DNA from: JACDER01 sp963717765
GTDB lineage: Bacteria > Actinomycetota > Thermoleophilia > Gaiellales > Gaiellaceae
Assembly (NCBI GenBank): GCA_963717765.1
Contig: CAVQWX010000002.1
Location: 124,001-188,000 of the forward strand
Length of the DNA stretch: 64,000 nt
Reading direction: 5' to 3'
Made by a program: the position numbers and the translations under genes. This document shows, in pieces, positions 57,005-64,000 of the stretch. Under the pieces are notes generated by a model. It had not been told where the DNA came from and ran no database searches. It was given only the letters and a program-made list of their open reading frames with translations. Position 1 is the stretch's first letter. Each line of letters opens with the position of its first letter.

Positions 57005-57351
57005 CGCGGCGGCGCGTCGTCGTGCTGCTCATCGGAGCGGCCGTCGCCTTCGGCGCCGCCTTCTTCGCCTCACGGGCCATGTCGGGCGGCGGGAAAGCGA
57101 GCGCGACGGTCCCGGCGGCTTCGGTCAAGGTGGTGTCCGCTCGGGCGCTTCCCGTGGCGATGTTCGTCAGCCCGCGTGTGCTTCCCGACCTCGTTGCCCC
57201 GCCTCCGCCGCCTCCGCCGCCCCCGCCGCCCGCGTTCGTCGCCCCGCCTCCACCGCCTCCCCCGCCGCCGCCTCCGCCGCCTCCTCCTCCTCCTCCGCCA
57301 CCGCCCCCTCCGCCGCCTCCTCCGATCGAGCACAACCCGAAGGGGACCTAG
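56986..57351 (+). CDS. Poly-proline membrane-anchored protein (11 + 27 Pro runs)
   Basis: The 121-residue protein has one N-terminal membrane helix (about 10-31) and then two pure Pro runs of 11 and 27 residues separated by AFVA, ending IEHNPKGT. Such runs need EF-P to be translated. The start (ATG 56986, or GTG 56998) overlaps the end of the previous gene. The TAG stop is the first three bases of an inserted MITE-like element, so the original protein may have been longer. Confidence 0.6.
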   Translation: MGQDVLTRRRVVVLLIGAAVAFGAAFFASRAMSGGGKASATVPAASVKVVSARALPVAMFVSPRVLPDLVAPPPPPPPPPPPAFVAPPPPPPPPPPPPPPPPPPPPPPPPPPPIEHNPKGT

Positions 57352-57569
57352 ATGGTTGATGCCACGATCTCGCGCGTGCGGCTGCGCGATCTGGCACGCC
57401 TGGGCCGCTCCGGCCCGGATCCGGCCGGCGGAGCCGGCCTCCACCGTGCCTGCGCTTCGCCGCGTCGGCCGCTCACCGATGCTCCCGGCATCGGCAAGCG
57501 TCCGCCGCGTCGCCCCAGACGCACCAGCTCGCGCCCCGCAGTCGGCGATCTCATGGCATCACCCATCCA
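57349..57569. mobile_element. MITE-like element, long form (copy 2, 221 bp)
   Basis: Ends TAGATGGTTGATGCCA and (reverse) TGGATGGGTGATGCCAT. Compared with copy 1 it has 64 extra bases bounded by GGCCGCTC at 57403 and 57467. The extra piece contains the hairpin GGCCGG-cgga-GCCGGCC. No transposase gene is present. Confidence 0.78.
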
Positions 57570-57605
57570 GGCGCCGATGGCAGCGCGTGAGACTTCCCGC
57601 GCCGT

Positions 57606-59486
57606 TTGGTCTCAGGACGACTCGAGGCGTCCAGATCGCGGCCACAAGCGAACGCTCGCAAGACGGCGACTCAAGCCGTGGGTCCTGTGAAGAGCGCGGA
57701 CAAGCTCGCCCAGGCCCAGAGACAAGCAGCCGAGCGCCTGGAAACGGCGGTACAACGAGTCCAGCAGTTGGAGGCCACCGACGCGATGGATGCGAAGGCG
57801 GCCGCCGAGCTCGAGTCCGCACGCGCGGTTGTTCGCAAGTTCGAGCGAAAGGTCGAGGCGTTGGCCCGCCGGCGCGACCTGGCAGAAGAGAGAGAAGCCG
57901 CCGACCACCCAGAAACGGCGGAAGGACGTGCTGCGCGCCAGGCGGGAGCCGTGCCACCGCCTCCAGTGGGCCCTCCACGGCACGTGCGCGAGACGGTCGC
58001 CGAGGCGGGCGAGAGGGCCCATGCGCCCGAGCAGGCACCCGAAGCGCTCGACCCGGTCGCACTGTGGGCGCCATTGGAAGCTCCTACCGCCGCGCCGGCG
58101 CCACCGCTTCGAGTGGGCCCTCCACGCCACTTGGGCGAAACGGTGTCCGACTCGGGCGAGACGGCTGATTCGCTCGAGCAGGCACCCGAGGGGGCCGGGC
58201 CGGTCGCACTGTGGGCGCCATTGGAAGCGCCTACCGCCGCGCCGGCGCCACCGCCTCCAGTAAGCCCTCCACGGCACTTGGACGAAACGGTCGTCGAGGC
58301 GGGCGAGACTGCTCATGCGCCTGAGCAGGCACCCGAGGGGGCCGGGCCGGTCGCACTGTGGGCGCCATTGGAAGCTCCTACCGCCGGACCGGCGCCACCG
58401 CCTCCAGTAAGCCCTCCACGGCACTTGGACGAAACGGTCGTCGAGGCGGGCGAGACTGCTCATGCGCCTGAGCAGGCACCCGAGGCGCCCGAGCCGATCG
58501 CACTCGGCGCGCCACCTGAAGCTCCTGCCGCCGCGGCCACCGCCATGCCGGATCGGAGGAGGTACGGGTTCTGGGCGGTTGCCGGAATCGCGGTCGCCGG
58601 GCTCGCGGCGGCCGGGGCCGTCGTCGGGCACCGGAGCTCCAGCGAGAACATGAATACGAGCGCGATCGTCGCCGACGGGGTCACCGTGCCCGTCCCGTCC
58701 GGCTGGGAGCGCATCGATCCTCCTGCCATGCCGGGAGTTGTGCTGCCGGGAGCGGTGGCGATCGCGGCGCGGAACGGGAACGGGGACGGGAAGTTGATCG
58801 TCGCGCGCGGGCTCGGGCGCTGGCCGACGCTCCTGCCTGCTGCTTTCGTCGACCGCGCACCCTCCGTGTCGGACCTGATCGGCCGGCGGACCGTCGTGCA
58901 GCTCGGCACACGCCAGGCCCTTCGCTACGCGGACGTATCGCTCCGCGGTGAACCTGCGCACCTGACCGTGTTCGTCGTCCCCGACCGAGGTCGAGTCGAG
59001 CTGTTGTCGTGCGCCATCCCCAGCGGAGCAGCCGCGACGGCGAGCAAGGAGTGTGCTCAGACGGCCGCCGGCGTCCGGCTGCCGGCCTCCGCTCCGTACT
59101 CGCTCGCACCCTCGCCGACCTACACCAGAACCTTGAGCCTCGCCGTCGAGCGGCTCAACCAGGCCCGCGCGACAGGACGGACCGAGCTCGCCGCCGCCGG
59201 GACCGTCGCCGCGCAGTCCTCGGCGGCGAGGCGGATCGGGGCGGCGTACGGGCTGGCGGCGCGACGGATGGATGCGCAGAGATCAGGCCTGCTCGTGGCG
59301 CCGCTCAACACGAAGATCGTGGCGCAGATGGGACTGGTTCGGGCCGCGTACACCAGGCTCGCACAGGCCGCACTCGCCGATCAGGCTAGCCCGTTCGCCG
59401 ACGCGAAACGGCTTGTCCACCTGCGGGAGGCGGGGTTGGAGAAGCTGTTCCAACAGCTCCCACTTGTCGGGATTTCCACGCGGTAG
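57606..59486 (+). CDS. Membrane protein with four 49-residue Pro/Glu repeats
   Basis: The protein (up to 626 residues) has an N-terminal coiled coil (about 28-95), four tandem 49-residue repeats (117-312; DNA period 147 bp, 57954-58541) of the form PPPPVxPPRHLxETVxEAGETAHxxEQAPE..PVALWAPLEAPTA, a membrane helix (about 320-342) and an outer domain with two Cys. Repeats 3 and 4 are almost identical in DNA, implying recent expansion. TTG 57606 is the first start; GTG 57687 is equally possible. No known family; maybe a wall-spanning or envelope-tethering protein. Confidence 0.7.
   Translation: MVSGRLEASRSRPQANARKTATQAVGPVKSADKLAQAQRQAAERLETAVQRVQQLEATDAMDAKAAAELESARAVVRKFERKVEALARRRDLAEEREAADHPETAEGRAARQAGAVPPPPVGPPRHVRETVAEAGERAHAPEQAPEALDPVALWAPLEAPTAAPAPPLRVGPPRHLGETVSDSGETADSLEQAPEGAGPVALWAPLEAPTAAPAPPPPVSPPRHLDETVVEAGETAHAPEQAPEGAGPVALWAPLEAPTAGPAPPPPVSPPRHLDETVVEAGETAHAPEQAPEAPEPIALGAPPEAPAAAATAMPDRRRYGFWAVAGIAVAGLAAAGAVVGHRSSSENMNTSAIVADGVTVPVPSGWERIDPPAMPGVVLPGAVAIAARNGNGDGKLIVARGLGRWPTLLPAAFVDRAPSVSDLIGRRTVVQLGTRQALRYADVSLRGEPAHLTVFVVPDRGRVELLSCAIPSGAAATASKECAQTAAGVRLPASAPYSLAPSPTYTRTLSLAVERLNQARATGRTELAAAGTVAAQSSAARRIGAAYGLAARRMDAQRSGLLVAPLNTKIVAQMGLVRAAYTRLAQAALADQASPFADAKRLVHLREAGLEKLFQQLPLVGISTR
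57954..58541 (+). repeat. Four tandem 147-bp repeats within the coding region
   Basis: Units start at 57954, 58101, 58248 and 58395. All preserve frame. The last unit diverges at its 3' end. Confidence 0.8.
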
Positions 59487-59546
59487 CACCACGCGTAGTG
59501 ATCGGCGCGCCACAGGCCGGCGCCGCCCTGAGGCGGCACCGGCGGC

Positions 59547-59567
59547 GGACGTCTCTCGGAGACGTCC
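59547..59567. terminator. Bidirectional terminator between convergent genes
   Basis: GGACGTCTC-tcg-GAGACGTCC, a perfect 9-bp stem, lies between the stops at 59486 and 59581; GGCTCTTGTT follows on the + strand. A second dyad, CACCACGCGTAGTG, is near 59488. Confidence 0.6.
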
Positions 59568-59580
59568 GGCTCTTGTTGGA

Positions 59581-60078
59581 TCAATACGGGTAGGGCGTCG
59601 AGGTGGGCGGCGGGGTCGAGGAGCTCGTGGCCGCCGGATGGACGACATGCCAGGTGAACTTTTGGTTCCCGAACGCGTCCCTGAAGCCGTCGCCCGTGAC
59701 CTTCCCGGGCTTGTCGAGCATGAACGTGTACAACCGGTTGCCCCTGTAGGTCACCTGCCGGACGCCGCCCGGGCGCATGGCGATCCCGAGCTTCCCCGGG
59801 AGCGACTTGCCCGTGGGCTTGCCGCGGACGACAAGAGGCTTCCAGAAGGAAACGCAGGCGCCCTTGCAGAGCACCGCCGAACCGTGTTCTTGCGCGTTTC
59901 TGTACAGCGCGCGTCCTCGTGAGTCGACCAGAACCTTCCCTGCACCGCTGATCCGCATGACGGAAACGGTGGCGCGGCCGCTCTTCGCGGTCTTCGACCC
60001 GCCGTTCGTCGCCGCAAATGCGATGCCCGCCGCAGCGGCAGCGGCAACGATGACGCCGATGATGAGCAATCGTTTCAT
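59581..60078 (-). CDS. Secreted COG4315-type repeat protein (lipoprotein_15 family)
   Basis: The 165-residue protein has a signal peptide (MKRLLIIGVIVAAAAAAGIAFAA) without lipobox Cys, and two copies of the family's motif: VLVDSRGRALYRNAQ...CKGACVSFWKPL and RQVTYRGNRLYTFMLDKPGKVTGDGF...FTWHVV. Members are outer-surface proteins of unknown role. It is divergent from the sigma gene at 60159. Confidence 0.82.
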   Translation of the reverse strand: MKRLLIIGVIVAAAAAAGIAFAATNGGSKTAKSGRATVSVMRISGAGKVLVDSRGRALYRNAQEHGSAVLCKGACVSFWKPLVVRGKPTGKSLPGKLGIAMRPGGVRQVTYRGNRLYTFMLDKPGKVTGDGFRDAFGNQKFTWHVVHPAATSSSTPPPTSTPYPY

Positions 60079-60158
60079 CTTGTGAACCTCCTTCTCTGGA
60101 TCGCATTGCTCTTCACCAGGGACCGACGCCTGTCAGGGTCGATTCCTTCCCGACGCTG

Positions 60159-60650
60159 ATGCGGGCTCCCCGCAGGCTCGATCCCGATCGCGCGGTGGAG
60201 CACCTGCCGCGGCTGTACCGGGTAGCGCGTGCCTGGACACGCTCGCGCGAAGAGGCCGAGGACCTCGTCCAGGAGACCTACGCGCACGTGCTCGCGCGGC
60301 CGCGTCTGCTTCGTGCGGACGACGAGCTTGGCTACCTGATACGGGCCTTGCGCAACACGCTCATCAGTCAGCGTCGTGCCGAGAGCCGCCGTCCCGTCAC
60401 GGCAGAACTGATCGATGACACCGCCCTCGGGACGCGCGAGAGCGACGACCCTGCGGATGCCGCCGAGAAACGCCGCGTGTTCGAGGCGATCGCCGAGCTT
60501 CCGGAGGAGTTCCGCGACGCGCTTATCGCAGTCGATGTCGCCGGTCTCTCCTACCCCGAAGCGGCGCGAGCTTTCGGCGTGCCCGAGGGCACGCTGACGA
60601 GTCGGCTCTTCCGCGCCCGTGACCGAGTTGCGCGACGGCTCGAGGGCTAG
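60159..60650 (+). CDS. ECF-type RNA polymerase sigma factor
   Basis: The 163-residue protein has region 2 (YRVARAWTRSREEAEDLVQETYAHVL) and region 4 (LPEEFRDALIAVDVAGLSYPEAARAFGVPEGTLTSRLFRARDRV). It is convergent with a putative anti-sigma gene and the two share the four bases CTAG at their ends. Target promoters may include the divergent COG4315 gene. Confidence 0.9.
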   Translation: MRAPRRLDPDRAVEHLPRLYRVARAWTRSREEAEDLVQETYAHVLARPRLLRADDELGYLIRALRNTLISQRRAESRRPVTAELIDDTALGTRESDDPADAAEKRRVFEAIAELPEEFRDALIAVDVAGLSYPEAARAFGVPEGTLTSRLFRARDRVARRLEG

Positions 60651-61402
60651 GGCCAGCTCGCCAGCTGGAGCAGCTCGGACCGCGTCGCCCCTCCGATCAG
60701 GACGCACGTGTGTCCGCCGCGCCTCCAGGTCACCACGGGCCTTCCATCGAGCCGTAGGACCCGGTAGTCGACTCCGTCGACGACAGTCGTCTGCGCGCCG
60801 GACGGACGTGCCAGGGCGCTTCCCGCGACGATCACGTACGCAAGCCGCCGGCGGTCCTTGCCGTAGAAGACCACCGTCGCGTCGCGGCCGTCGAGGTGTC
60901 CGCGGCGTACTCCGAGGGGCCGCCAGCCGTATGCCCGCGCGTAGTCGGGGAAGGTCACGCCGTCGACTCCGATCGTAAGCTTCGTCGCAGATCGGGAAGG
61001 CGGCGCCGGCGCGGTCGGCGCTTTCGTTGCCAGCTCGGCGGCATCCGCGACCGTAGGCGCTCCAGGCCCGCCGCTCAACACGACCGCCGCGACCACAGCG
61101 GCCGCGACCGCCGCGCTGGCAAGCGCCAACCTGGGCACGGGGCGGCGTGCCCACTCACGCCGCCCAGGTCGGGGTCGCAGATTCTCCACCGCGACCCGCA
61201 GTGACTGCGGCACCTCCTCTGCGGCGATGGTCTGGGCAGCGAGGACCGCCTTGCGCTGGCGCTCGAGCAGCTCCTGCAGCTCAGGGGAAGCGGCGATACG
61301 CGCCTCGACCTCGGCGCGGCGGTCGGCAGGGAGGGTCCCGTCCGCAAGAGCGGACAGGTCCGCCATCTCCTCCGCGCTCAATCGCGCGGCCAGATCATTC
61401 AC
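60647..61402 (-). CDS. Anti-sigma-factor-like membrane protein
   Basis: The 251-residue protein has an N-terminal helical domain (MNDLAARLSAEEMADLSALADGTLPADRR) of RskA-like type, one membrane helix (about 92-113) and an outer domain with GVTFPDYARAYGWRPLGVRRG. It faces the sigma gene tail to tail instead of following it, so the pair are not co-transcribed. Confidence 0.75.
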   Translation of the reverse strand: MNDLAARLSAEEMADLSALADGTLPADRRAEVEARIAASPELQELLERQRKAVLAAQTIAAEEVPQSLRVAVENLRPRPGRREWARRPVPRLALASAAVAAAVVAAVVLSGGPGAPTVADAAELATKAPTAPAPPSRSATKLTIGVDGVTFPDYARAYGWRPLGVRRGHLDGRDATVVFYGKDRRRLAYVIVAGSALARPSGAQTTVVDGVDYRVLRLDGRPVVTWRRGGHTCVLIGGATRSELLQLASWP

Positions 61403-61524
61403 GGCGCACCACCGATGACACTACCCCGTGCGGGTGAGCGCCCTTGCATCTCGAATCCTCCTCAGTCGCTGACTCCTACCCAAGGACGCCTTCGGAGCCG
61501 CAACCCTTCCCAGCTCGCTCAATT

Positions 61525-62430
61525 TCAGCCGGGCGGTGGGAACCGCACATGCATGTGGTAATCATGGCCCGGCCACGGAGTCACGACTCCGGCCGGCCCG
61601 CGAAGCCCGGTGGAAGCGCCAACGAAGATCGTCTGCGCCCCCGCGGCGAGGAACCGATCCAGGAGATTCTGCGCGAGCCGGAGGTCGATCTGGTCGTGTG
61701 ACGTCGGTGCGCGCAGCGTGCGGTCGCGTCGCGGGAAGTAGACGTCGACGTCGAGCCCATTCTGGTGTGAGGCGTGGTCGTCCATCGGGCCGCCGCCCTC
61801 CCGGCTGATATCGCCGATCACGACCCGCGGTGCGTGCGGGTGCCTCGCGCGATACGCATGGGTCACCGCGAGGATCGCGCGAATCGTGTGCTCGTTTCCG
61901 TACAGGCGCTTGGGCAGATTCGGGCCGCTGTCGGTGATCGGGTTCCACGTCACCCAGTCCGGCCCGTGCAGCGGCAATTGCGTTCCGTGCAGGAGGCTGC
62001 CGGCGTACGGCAGGCCCACGGAGGTCGCGTGATGCCAGGCGATCGTCGGAACTGCGGGTGGTTTGGGACGGACATGTGCCGGCCTTGGCTTTGGCACAGG
62101 CTCCACGGCCTTGAGAACGCCCTCGTCGAACCGGAACGTGAGACTGGGCGGGTCCTCCACCGCGAACGACTCGCGTTGACGCCCAGCGGCCTGAAGCGCC
62201 GCGAGCGCGAGCATCACCGCCGGGGACAACGCGAGGGCCGAGGCTCGCGATCTTCGAGCACGCCGATCCCATTCCCACGCCTCGCGCCGGCGGCGTGACG
62301 CAGCGAGTCCCGGCGGGAATGCATCGCTCGGCTCCGACGCGACGGGGAAGCCGGCAAAGGCCGGCACCGGAACGCCCTCCGCCGGCCAGAGCTCCGTGTC
62401 GAGCCACAGCTCACCAAGCCGCCATCCCAT
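61525..62430 (-). CDS. Penicillin-insensitive murein endopeptidase-like protein (MepA/M74)
   Basis: The 301-residue protein ends with the M74 zinc peptidase part: ISREGGGPMDDHASHQNGLDVDVYF carries the SHQxGxDVD ligands and GHDYHMHVRF the second His set. A hydrophobic segment (about 69-83) anchors it. It should cut peptidoglycan crosslinks outside the cell. The start ATG 62430 follows a region free of the MITE; the frame continues upstream into that element. Gap 61403-61524 has no gene. Confidence 0.78.
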   Translation of the reverse strand: MGWRLGELWLDTELWPAEGVPVPAFAGFPVASEPSDAFPPGLAASRRRREAWEWDRRARRSRASALALSPAVMLALAALQAAGRQRESFAVEDPPSLTFRFDEGVLKAVEPVPKPRPAHVRPKPPAVPTIAWHHATSVGLPYAGSLLHGTQLPLHGPDWVTWNPITDSGPNLPKRLYGNEHTIRAILAVTHAYRARHPHAPRVVIGDISREGGGPMDDHASHQNGLDVDVYFPRRDRTLRAPTSHDQIDLRLAQNLLDRFLAAGAQTIFVGASTGLRGPAGVVTPWPGHDYHMHVRFPPPG

Positions 62431-62480
62431 GGAGAAGCTGCGTTCGCCGACCCCGCGCAGTGTCCTCCGAGGCCTAGTAG

Positions 62481-62700
62481 TAGATGGCTGATGCCACGAT
62501 CTCGCGCGTCCGGCTGCGCGATCTGGCACGCCTGGGCCGCTCCGGCCCGGATCCGGCCGGCGGAGCCGGCCTCCACCGTGCCTGCGCTTCGCCGCGTCGG
62601 CCGCTCACCGATGCTCCCGGCATCGGCAAGCGTCCGCCGCGGCGCCCCAGACGCACCAGCTCGCGCCCCGGAGCAGGCGATCTCATGGCATCAACCATCT
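62481..62700. mobile_element. MITE-like element, long form (copy 3, 220 bp)
   Basis: Ends TAGATGGCTGATGCCA and (reverse) AGATGGTTGATGCCAT. It has the same 64-base insert as copy 2, bounded by GGCCGCTC at 62535 and 62599, and is nearly identical to copy 2. It lies 50 bases upstream of the mepA-like start. Confidence 0.78.
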
Positions 62701-62766
62701 CGCCCTGCCGCGGCTTGCTGCGAGAAAGACATGCGCGTATCATCGACGGCAGTCGTGTCCAGATAG

Positions 62767-62816
62767 CACACGCCAGCGGATAACGAGCCGGCCGGCCGCC
62801 GGTTCGTCGGCGTGTG
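62767..62816 (+). promoter_or_regulatory. Long hairpin in the trmH leader
   Basis: Outer stem CACACGCC/GGCGTGTG, an internal loop, inner stem ACGAGCCGGC/GCCGGTTCGT with one G-U pair and a five-base loop CGGCC. It ends 70 bases before the ATG. It could be a leader control element or a terminator of upstream transcription. Confidence 0.45.
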
Positions 62817-62886
62817 CGTACCGCGACGACTCTCTCGATGCTTTCCCCGCCCGTCGCGGGCGCTCCCTCTACGCGGGGCAGGAGCC

Positions 62887-63699
62887 ATGGAGCGACGGAA
62901 CCTCATCACCAGCAGTTCCAATCCGAGACTCAAGAACATTCGCCGCCTGCGCAGGCGCGGCGGGACCGTGTTCCTGGTCGAAGGCTTCCGCCAGGTCTCC
63001 TGCGCGCTCGAGTCGCGCACGCGAATTCGACAGCTCCTGCTCGCTCCCGACCTCTGGCTGGGAGCATGCGAGACGGAGCTCCAACGCGGCGGCACCGAGG
63101 TGCTCGAGCTGAGTGCCCGCGCGTTCGAGTCGATCTCGAGCCACGTGCGGCCCGACGGCGTCGCGGCGGTTGTCGACCGGCCGCCAACCGACATCAGCCG
63201 GCTACGGCTGCCCGCCGAGCCCCTCGTCCTCGTCGCGGAAGGCGTCGAGCGGCCCGGGAATCTCGGGACGATCGTCCGCAGCGCTTGCGCGGCGGGCGCC
63301 GATGCGCTCGTCGTCGCCGACGGGCGGACCGATCTGTTTCATCCAGAAACCGTGCGCGGCTCCGTCGGGACGCTCTTCAGGCTCGCAGTCGCCGAGAGCA
63401 CGACAGCTGAGACGATCGCATGGCTGAAGGCGCACGAGCTGCGCATCGTCGTCGCGACTCCCGAGGCCGACCGTCCTTGCTGGGACGTCGACCTCGGCGG
63501 TCCCCAGGCGATCGTCGTGGGCAACGAGCGCCACGGCGTCGCGGCGGCGTGGCTCGACGCGGCGGACGAGACTGTCAGCGTCCCGATGCCGGGGCCGGCC
63601 GACAGTCTCAACGTTGCGGTCGCGGCCGGCGTCGTCCTCTTCGAGGCGGCGCGCCAGCGCCTACCGGCCCATACCGAATCCTTACAGCCCTCGGCCTAA
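62887..63699 (+). CDS. TrmH/SpoU-family RNA 2'-O-methyltransferase
   Basis: The 270-residue protein has an N-terminal substrate-binding domain (ITSSSNPRLKNIRRLRRRGG) and the knotted SpoU domain with motif 1 (ERPGNLGTIVRSACAAGADALV), motif 2 (AIVVGNERHGV) and motif 3 (VPMPGPADSLNVAVAAGVVLFEA). It methylates rRNA or tRNA ribose; the gene often precedes pheST, which may lie beyond the right edge. ATG 62887 follows GGAG. Confidence 0.92.
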   Translation: MERRNLITSSSNPRLKNIRRLRRRGGTVFLVEGFRQVSCALESRTRIRQLLLAPDLWLGACETELQRGGTEVLELSARAFESISSHVRPDGVAAVVDRPPTDISRLRLPAEPLVLVAEGVERPGNLGTIVRSACAAGADALVVADGRTDLFHPETVRGSVGTLFRLAVAESTTAETIAWLKAHELRIVVATPEADRPCWDVDLGGPQAIVVGNERHGVAAAWLDAADETVSVPMPGPADSLNVAVAAGVVLFEAARQRLPAHTESLQPSA

Positions 63700-63729
63700 C
63701 AGCCGAACCGGCCGGGCGTCCCAACCTGT

Positions 63730-63778
63730 GAGAGGGCTCCGAGGACGCGGGGTCTGCAGGAATCGTCCCAGCCCTCTC
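63730..63778 (+). ncRNA. Structured RNA candidate (leader or small RNA)
   Basis: GAGAGGGCT (63730-63738) pairs perfectly with AGCCCTCTC (63770-63778), with an inner GGACG/CGTCC stem. It is followed seven bases later by an intrinsic terminator. No T-box GGTGG-like bulge or known riboswitch core is recognised. Confidence 0.4.
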
Positions 63779-63785
63779 GGCAGAG

Positions 63786-63811
63786 GAGCCGCCCAGCGAG
63801 GCGGCTCTTTT
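63786..63811 (+). terminator. Rho-independent terminator
   Basis: GAGCCGCC-cagcga-GGCGGCTC followed by TTTT, the most classical terminator in the window. It may end the trmH transcript or be the off-switch of a leader. Confidence 0.75.
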
Positions 63812-63885
63812 GCGTTTCGCGGTTCGCGCTGCGGGAACAAGCGCCCCACGCAAACGAAAGGCGCAAACGAAAGGGGGGTCGCAAC

Positions 63886-63963
63886 GTGAGCATCCTCTGG
63901 ATCGTCTTGATCGTCATCCTCGTGCTCGCCCTGCTCGGCTTCTTCTCGCGCGGGTACTGGTAG
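63886..63963 (+). CDS. 25-residue small membrane protein
   Basis: GTG 63886 preceded by AAAGGGGGG encodes a single hydrophobic helix, SILWIVLIVILVLALLG, ending FFSRGYW. One-helix peptides of this kind (compare DUF3309-like small hydrophobic proteins) are common but rarely annotated. A 12-base direct repeat GCAAACGAAAGG x2 precedes the ribosome site. Nothing else is seen to the window end. Confidence 0.55.
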   Translation: MSILWIVLIVILVLALLGFFSRGYW

Positions 63964-64000
63964 GACCGAACCTTCTCGTGAATAGGCCGCCCGGCCCATT

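Noticed and set aside
56387..57330. CCG/CCT-rich runs as a CRISPR array or simple non-coding repeat
   Set aside because: No repeat-spacer structure; the runs keep frame inside two open genes with signal/membrane helices.
63725..63815. T-box or known riboswitch at the right end
   Set aside because: No T-box core motif and no match to riboswitch consensus that can be recalled; kept only as an undefined structured candidate.

Overview
The window is high-GC bacterial DNA with densely packed genes, many GTG/TTG starts and 4-base NTGA overlaps between neighbouring genes. The gene set points to a deep-branching actinobacterium of Thermoleophilia (Gaiellales/Solirubrobacterales) type: an F-ATPase of actinobacterial style, an HPF-SecA-RF2-FtsEX-RNase-SmpB-tmRNA housekeeping run, LCP and DUF354 envelope genes, and zf-HC2/ECF regulators. 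This placement is an inference from gene content, not from a marker tree.

Layout. 0-4.7 kb: polysaccharide genes (nucleotide-sugar dehydrogenase cut by the window edge, WecA/TagO-type transferase, DUF354 protein) and an FAD monooxygenase. 4.8-20.2 kb: ATP synthase genes atpZ-atpI-atpB-E-F-H-A-G, then a five-gene dipeptide-type ABC importer, a small membrane protein and an anti-sigma-like protein, and only then atpD-atpC. The F1 part is therefore split by about 7.6 kb of unrelated genes. 20.6-33.3 kb: methionine and one-carbon genes (two MetE-like proteins, AhcY, MtnA) mixed with a multicopper oxidase fusion, an LCP protein, UDP-glucose dehydrogenase, a cupin, a methyltransferase and a MerR regulator. 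33.4-47.9 kb: comF-like, an XRE regulator, hpf, secA, prfB (with +1 programmed frameshift), ftsE, ftsX, an RNB exonuclease, a PLP decarboxylase, smpB, two GNAT proteins, a cyclase-domain protein and tmRNA. 48-64 kb: accessory region with ECF sigma/partner pairs, a sulfatase, a sulfite-oxidase-like enzyme, gene remnants, a CAU tRNA, repeat-rich and poly-proline surface proteins, a MepA-like peptidase, a TrmH methyltransferase and a 25-residue membrane peptide gene.

The most unusual signal is in non-gene DNA. A family of composite hairpin elements (a GGGGGAACC palindrome, about 50 bases, then a CGGGC-gaa-GCCCG hairpin) recurs. At two loci, atpA and a tRNA gene, it sits between partial copies of the gene's own 5' end. 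The atpA start occurs three times; the first two copies run into the elements as complete mini-ORFs that are spaced or overlapped as if translationally coupled to atpA. A second family of 158-221 bp elements with terminal inverted repeats is present three times, two of the copies carrying a nested 64-bp insertion bounded by an 8-bp repeat. A near-match to the ParB site parS lies in a palindrome just after atpC.
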